Positions 61,620-64,000 of a stretch of DNA of 64,000 nucleotides are shown in pieces (the first letter of the stretch is position 1; each line of letters starts with the position of its first letter). The DNA is from Filimonas effusa (GTDB taxonomy: Bacteria; Bacteroidota; Bacteroidia; Chitinophagales; Chitinophagaceae). A program made the translations under genes and the position numbers. The stretch spans positions 2,294,001 to 2,358,000 of the forward strand of contig NZ_SDHZ01000001.1 in the NCBI RefSeq assembly GCF_004118675.1. The letters are read 5' to 3'. Under the pieces are notes generated by a model. It did not search any database. It was not told the origin of the DNA and saw only the letters and a list, made by a program, of their open reading frames with translations.

Positions 61620-64000
61620 TAAAAGTTAATACTTAATGATAAATTATAAGACTTAGCCGCCGGCAAACTATAAGAACCACCCGGATAACCGATAAAGTCA
61701 GGATCATATCCTTCTTTATTGGCAGTCCATAACAATCCAAGATTACGGACAGTTGCAGTAAGACTTGCTCCTTTTATAACATCACGGGGCAACAGTGAAG
61801 ACGGCAACTGGTAGCTCAGTGAAATTTCCCTGAGACGGATGTAATCGGCCGGCAACACATTCGCATCGGAATACGCAAAACGCATCAGGTTATTATTCAC
61901 CGTTGTTGCGTTTCCGGCAAGGCCGGGTACATTCGTACGCAGTTCGTCGCCGGGTTGTTTCCAACGGTCGGCAACCGCACCGCTCAAATCGTACGTCATC
62001 CTGTAATATTGCGTAAGATAGCTGCTGACAGTAGGCTTCAGGAATACATTACCAAACTGGTAAGTAAGCATGGCATAAACCGTAAAGCTCTTATACTTGA
62101 ACGAGGTATTGAGACCACCAAAGAAAGGTGCACTGGTACGTCCCGCATTTTTCAGATCTGCAAAAGCAAGATAGGTACTGCTTCCCACCGTATCGCCATT
62201 GGCGTTGTAGGTTCTTGTATTACCGGCAGCATTCAGCCCTGCATTACGGAATACCATTAGTTTATCCGTTGCAAATCCTGCCAGTTGCCCGATAGAATAT
62301 ACATTATAAGACTTGGTATAAGCCGAAAGCGCAGAAGTATCGAAACGGCTGTCGGTTACCTTATTGGTATTATAAGAGAACGTAAGTCCAGCACTCCAGC
62401 TCCAGTCTTTTTTAGAGAACATGACACCGTTCAGGCTCATGTCAACACCTTTGCCGGATAAGGTAGCCGTATTGCGCACGAGGGTTGTACCACTGTAAAC
62501 AGAACCATTCACCAATCCTGCATAAGCTGGATTTATAGGAAAACCATATACAAGGTTCCTTCCGTCTTTATTATAAAAATCAATAGCACCGCTGATCCTG
62601 TTATCCAGGAATCCGAAATCCAGCGCAATGTTGGTAACATATGTTTTCTCCCAGCTCAATTGAGGATTAGCCAGGTTGATAACGGAAGAATAAGGCAATC
62701 CCGTTACGGGGTCGGGAGAACCACCTACAGCCACATAAGTATAGGGAAACTGATCAGGAGCAATATTACCATTTACACCATAAGTAAGACGCAGTCCCAG
62801 ATTGCTTATCCATGTAAGTGGCTTCATGAATTCTTCCTTCGAAATCGCCCATTTAGCACCGGTAGACCACGCCGGAGTAGCACGGTATTTCCGGTCAAGA
62901 CCAAAGTTATTATAGTCGTCGTAACGTACACTCGCAGAAAGAGAATACTTATTTAGCAGCGTGTACGCCGCGTTACTGAAATAAGAAAGATAACGGCGCC
63001 TTTTATCGGTATAGGTGGGCGCTCCGCCAATACTGGTTGAATAACCTGCCGGAGAATAATACGCGTAGGAACCAAAGTTTACAGGTGTTGAGATACCGGT
63101 TTGCGGATTATAACCATAAATAGTGTTTGTTGCTCCTGTAATTTGTGTTTGCCTGATCTCGCTGCCTGCAATTACATTCAGTTGGTGAATACGGTTAATC
63201 ACCTTATTATAAGAAAGCTGTCCACGCAACGCATAGTTATTCACTTTTACATCGCTCTGGGAAAGAATGCCTGTACCGTCAGGTAATATCAGCTGCTGCT
63301 CCGTTGGCGCCGAAGGATAGTAAGCACTATTAACGGTGTTTCTGAAATAGTAAGTACGCGGATCATAATAATTTTTTGCGCCACCGAAAGACCGCTCGTT
63401 CGTGTACATTACACTCGCCTCAAGCCCTTTGTAAACAGGCACTTTCAAATCGATATTGGCTACATAGTTATTATCATTACTGGTATTATCGCCATAGTTC
63501 AGCTCATCCATATAGTTATAGGTCCAGGAACGGTAACCAGAAACAGTGCGTGTCCAGTCCGGGTTCGTTCTGTCGTAATTGATACCTTTCCCGTTTTCAT
63601 CTGTTATCAACTGGTAAGGCAACAAAGGCGAATTGTTGGCATTAAATAGTGAAGTAAGCGCAAGACCATTGTTATTGAGCTTAAAGAAAGATCCTTTGAA
63701 GCTCGTTGTAAGCGTTGCTATCTTAAACAGTTTCCAGTTGTTGTTAAAAGTCAGTGTAAGGCGACTACCATCCGACCTTCTTGTATTAGGTCTTTCCTTA
63801 CTGTAAGAAGCAGAATAGAAATAGCTGGAATAGTTGTTGCCACCACTTACAGACAGGTTATACTGCTGCGAATTGGCGGGTTGCAGAATATACTTGTTGA
63901 TCTGATCGTAGTTGTTGATACGGGACAAGGAATCGATAGAGGCGTCGTAGGCCGCCTGGGAAATTAAACCGGCCTGTCTTTTTAATGCCAGCGCAGAAGC
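61619..64000 (-). CDS. SusC/RagA-family TonB-dependent transporter (second pair; N-terminal end outside window)
   Basis: The barrel part (794 residues) of a SusC-type outer-membrane importer, whose frame is open to the right edge. The apparent first codon near 63928 is an in-frame TTG inside the gene; the frame continues upstream without a stop. Barrel features include NYSSYFYSASYSKERPN, SVRYDDYNNFGLDRKYRATPAWSTGAKW, LGLRLTYGVNGNIAPDQFPY, and the closing SIN F-type aromatic end. The plug and carboxypeptidase-like domains lie outside. The stop overlaps the susD start as TAATG. Confidence 0.95.
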   Translation of the reverse strand, partial: ASALALKRQAGLISQAAYDASIDSLSRINNYDQINKYILQPANSQQYNLSVSGGNNYSSYFYSASYSKERPNTRRSDGSRLTLTFNNNWKLFKIATLTTSFKGSFFKLNNNGLALTSLFNANNSPLLPYQLITDENGKGINYDRTNPDWTRTVSGYRSWTYNYMDELNYGDNTSNDNNYVANIDLKVPVYKGLEASVMYTNERSFGGAKNYYDPRTYYFRNTVNSAYYPSAPTEQQLILPDGTGILSQSDVKVNNYALRGQLSYNKVINRIHQLNVIAGSEIRQTQITGATNTIYGYNPQTGISTPVNFGSYAYYSPAGYSTSIGGAPTYTDKRRRYLSYFSNAAYTLLNKYSLSASVRYDDYNNFGLDRKYRATPAWSTGAKWAISKEEFMKPLTWISNLGLRLTYGVNGNIAPDQFPYTYVAVGGSPDPVTGLPYSSVINLANPQLSWEKTYVTNIALDFGFLDNRISGAIDFYNKDGRNLVYGFPINPAYAGLVNGSVYSGTTLVRNTATLSGKGVDMSLNGVMFSKKDWSWSAGLTFSYNTNKVTDSRFDTSALSAYTKSYNVYSIGQLAGFATDKLMVFRNAGLNAAGNTRTYNANGDTVGSSTYLAFADLKNAGRTSAPFFGGLNTSFKYKSFTVYAMLTYQFGNVFLKPTVSSYLTQYYRMTYDLSGAVADRWKQPGDELRTNVPGLAGNATTVNNNLMRFAYSDANVLPADYIRLREISLSYQLPSSLLPRDVIKGASLTATVRNLGLLWTANKEGYDPDFIGYPGGSYSLPAAKSYNLSLSINF

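Noticed and set aside
63926-63928. TTG as the start of the second SusC
   Set aside because: The frame stays open to the window edge and the N-terminal plug is missing, so this codon is internal.

Overview
The window looks like chromosomal DNA of a Bacteroidota bacterium, most likely a soil or plant-associated member of the Chitinophagaceae/Sphingobacteriia. Evidence: SusC/SusD pairs, a hybrid two-component regulator (HTCS), many signal-peptide or lipoprotein glycoside hydrolases ending their signal in '-AQ', DUF4394/DUF4202/DUF3052 proteins, Bacteroidota-type promoter boxes (TTTG ... TAnnTTTG), and little sign of Shine-Dalgarno sequences. I saw no tRNA, rRNA, CRISPR array, insertion sequence, integrase or phage gene. 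This identification is inferred from gene content only.

Layout. 1-11.3 kb: mixed housekeeping and envelope genes: the 3' end of metE, a tandem-DUF4394 lipoprotein, a secreted fasciclin protein, a DUF3052/DUF4202 pair, two small membrane or secreted proteins, a GT-C-like membrane protein, a P-type ATPase and a stand-alone GH105 lipoprotein. 11.3-17.6 kb (minus strand): a heavy-metal efflux operon of a small acidic/His-rich protein, a CzcA/CusA-type RND permease fused to a TolC-like outer-membrane factor, and a periplasmic adaptor. A promoter matching both boxes of the Bacteroidota consensus lies directly upstream.

17.6-44.8 kb (minus strand): a very large polysaccharide utilization locus (PUL). 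Reading in the direction of transcription: HTCS sensor-regulator; then SusC, SusD, a Big2/DUF4979 surface lipoprotein, a PL38/alginate-lyase-like protein, GH88, GH97, an unrecognised 770-aa secreted protein, a FucP-type sugar/H+ symporter, a serine hydrolase-alpha/beta hydrolase fusion, a heparinase II/III-like lyase, GH127/GH146 and GH43. Internal gaps run from 4 to about 95 bases and I see no strong internal terminator, so SusC to GH43 may be one transcript of about 22 kb. The enzyme set points to an acidic, arabinofuranose-decorated glycan cut by lyases (GH88 and GH105 clear unsaturated uronates); the exact glycan is not decided by sequence.

45.0-56.4 kb: two tandem paralogous secreted proteins of a Bacteroidota structural family, then a complete L-rhamnose operon (rhaB-rhaA-rhaT-rhaD-fucO, minus strand) diverging from an AraC-type regulator, then two adjacent 11-bp tandem-repeat arrays and a GH35 beta-galactosidase. 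The rhamnose operon next to the PUL suggests rhamnose is one product of the target glycan, although no known rhamnosidase family was recognised here.

56.5-64 kb: DNA-3-methyladenine glycosylase I (plus strand) convergent with a second SusC(partial)/SusD pair followed by a 998-aa fusion of a TlpA-like thioredoxin and an alpha/beta hydrolase, separated from susD by a clear terminator or attenuator hairpin.
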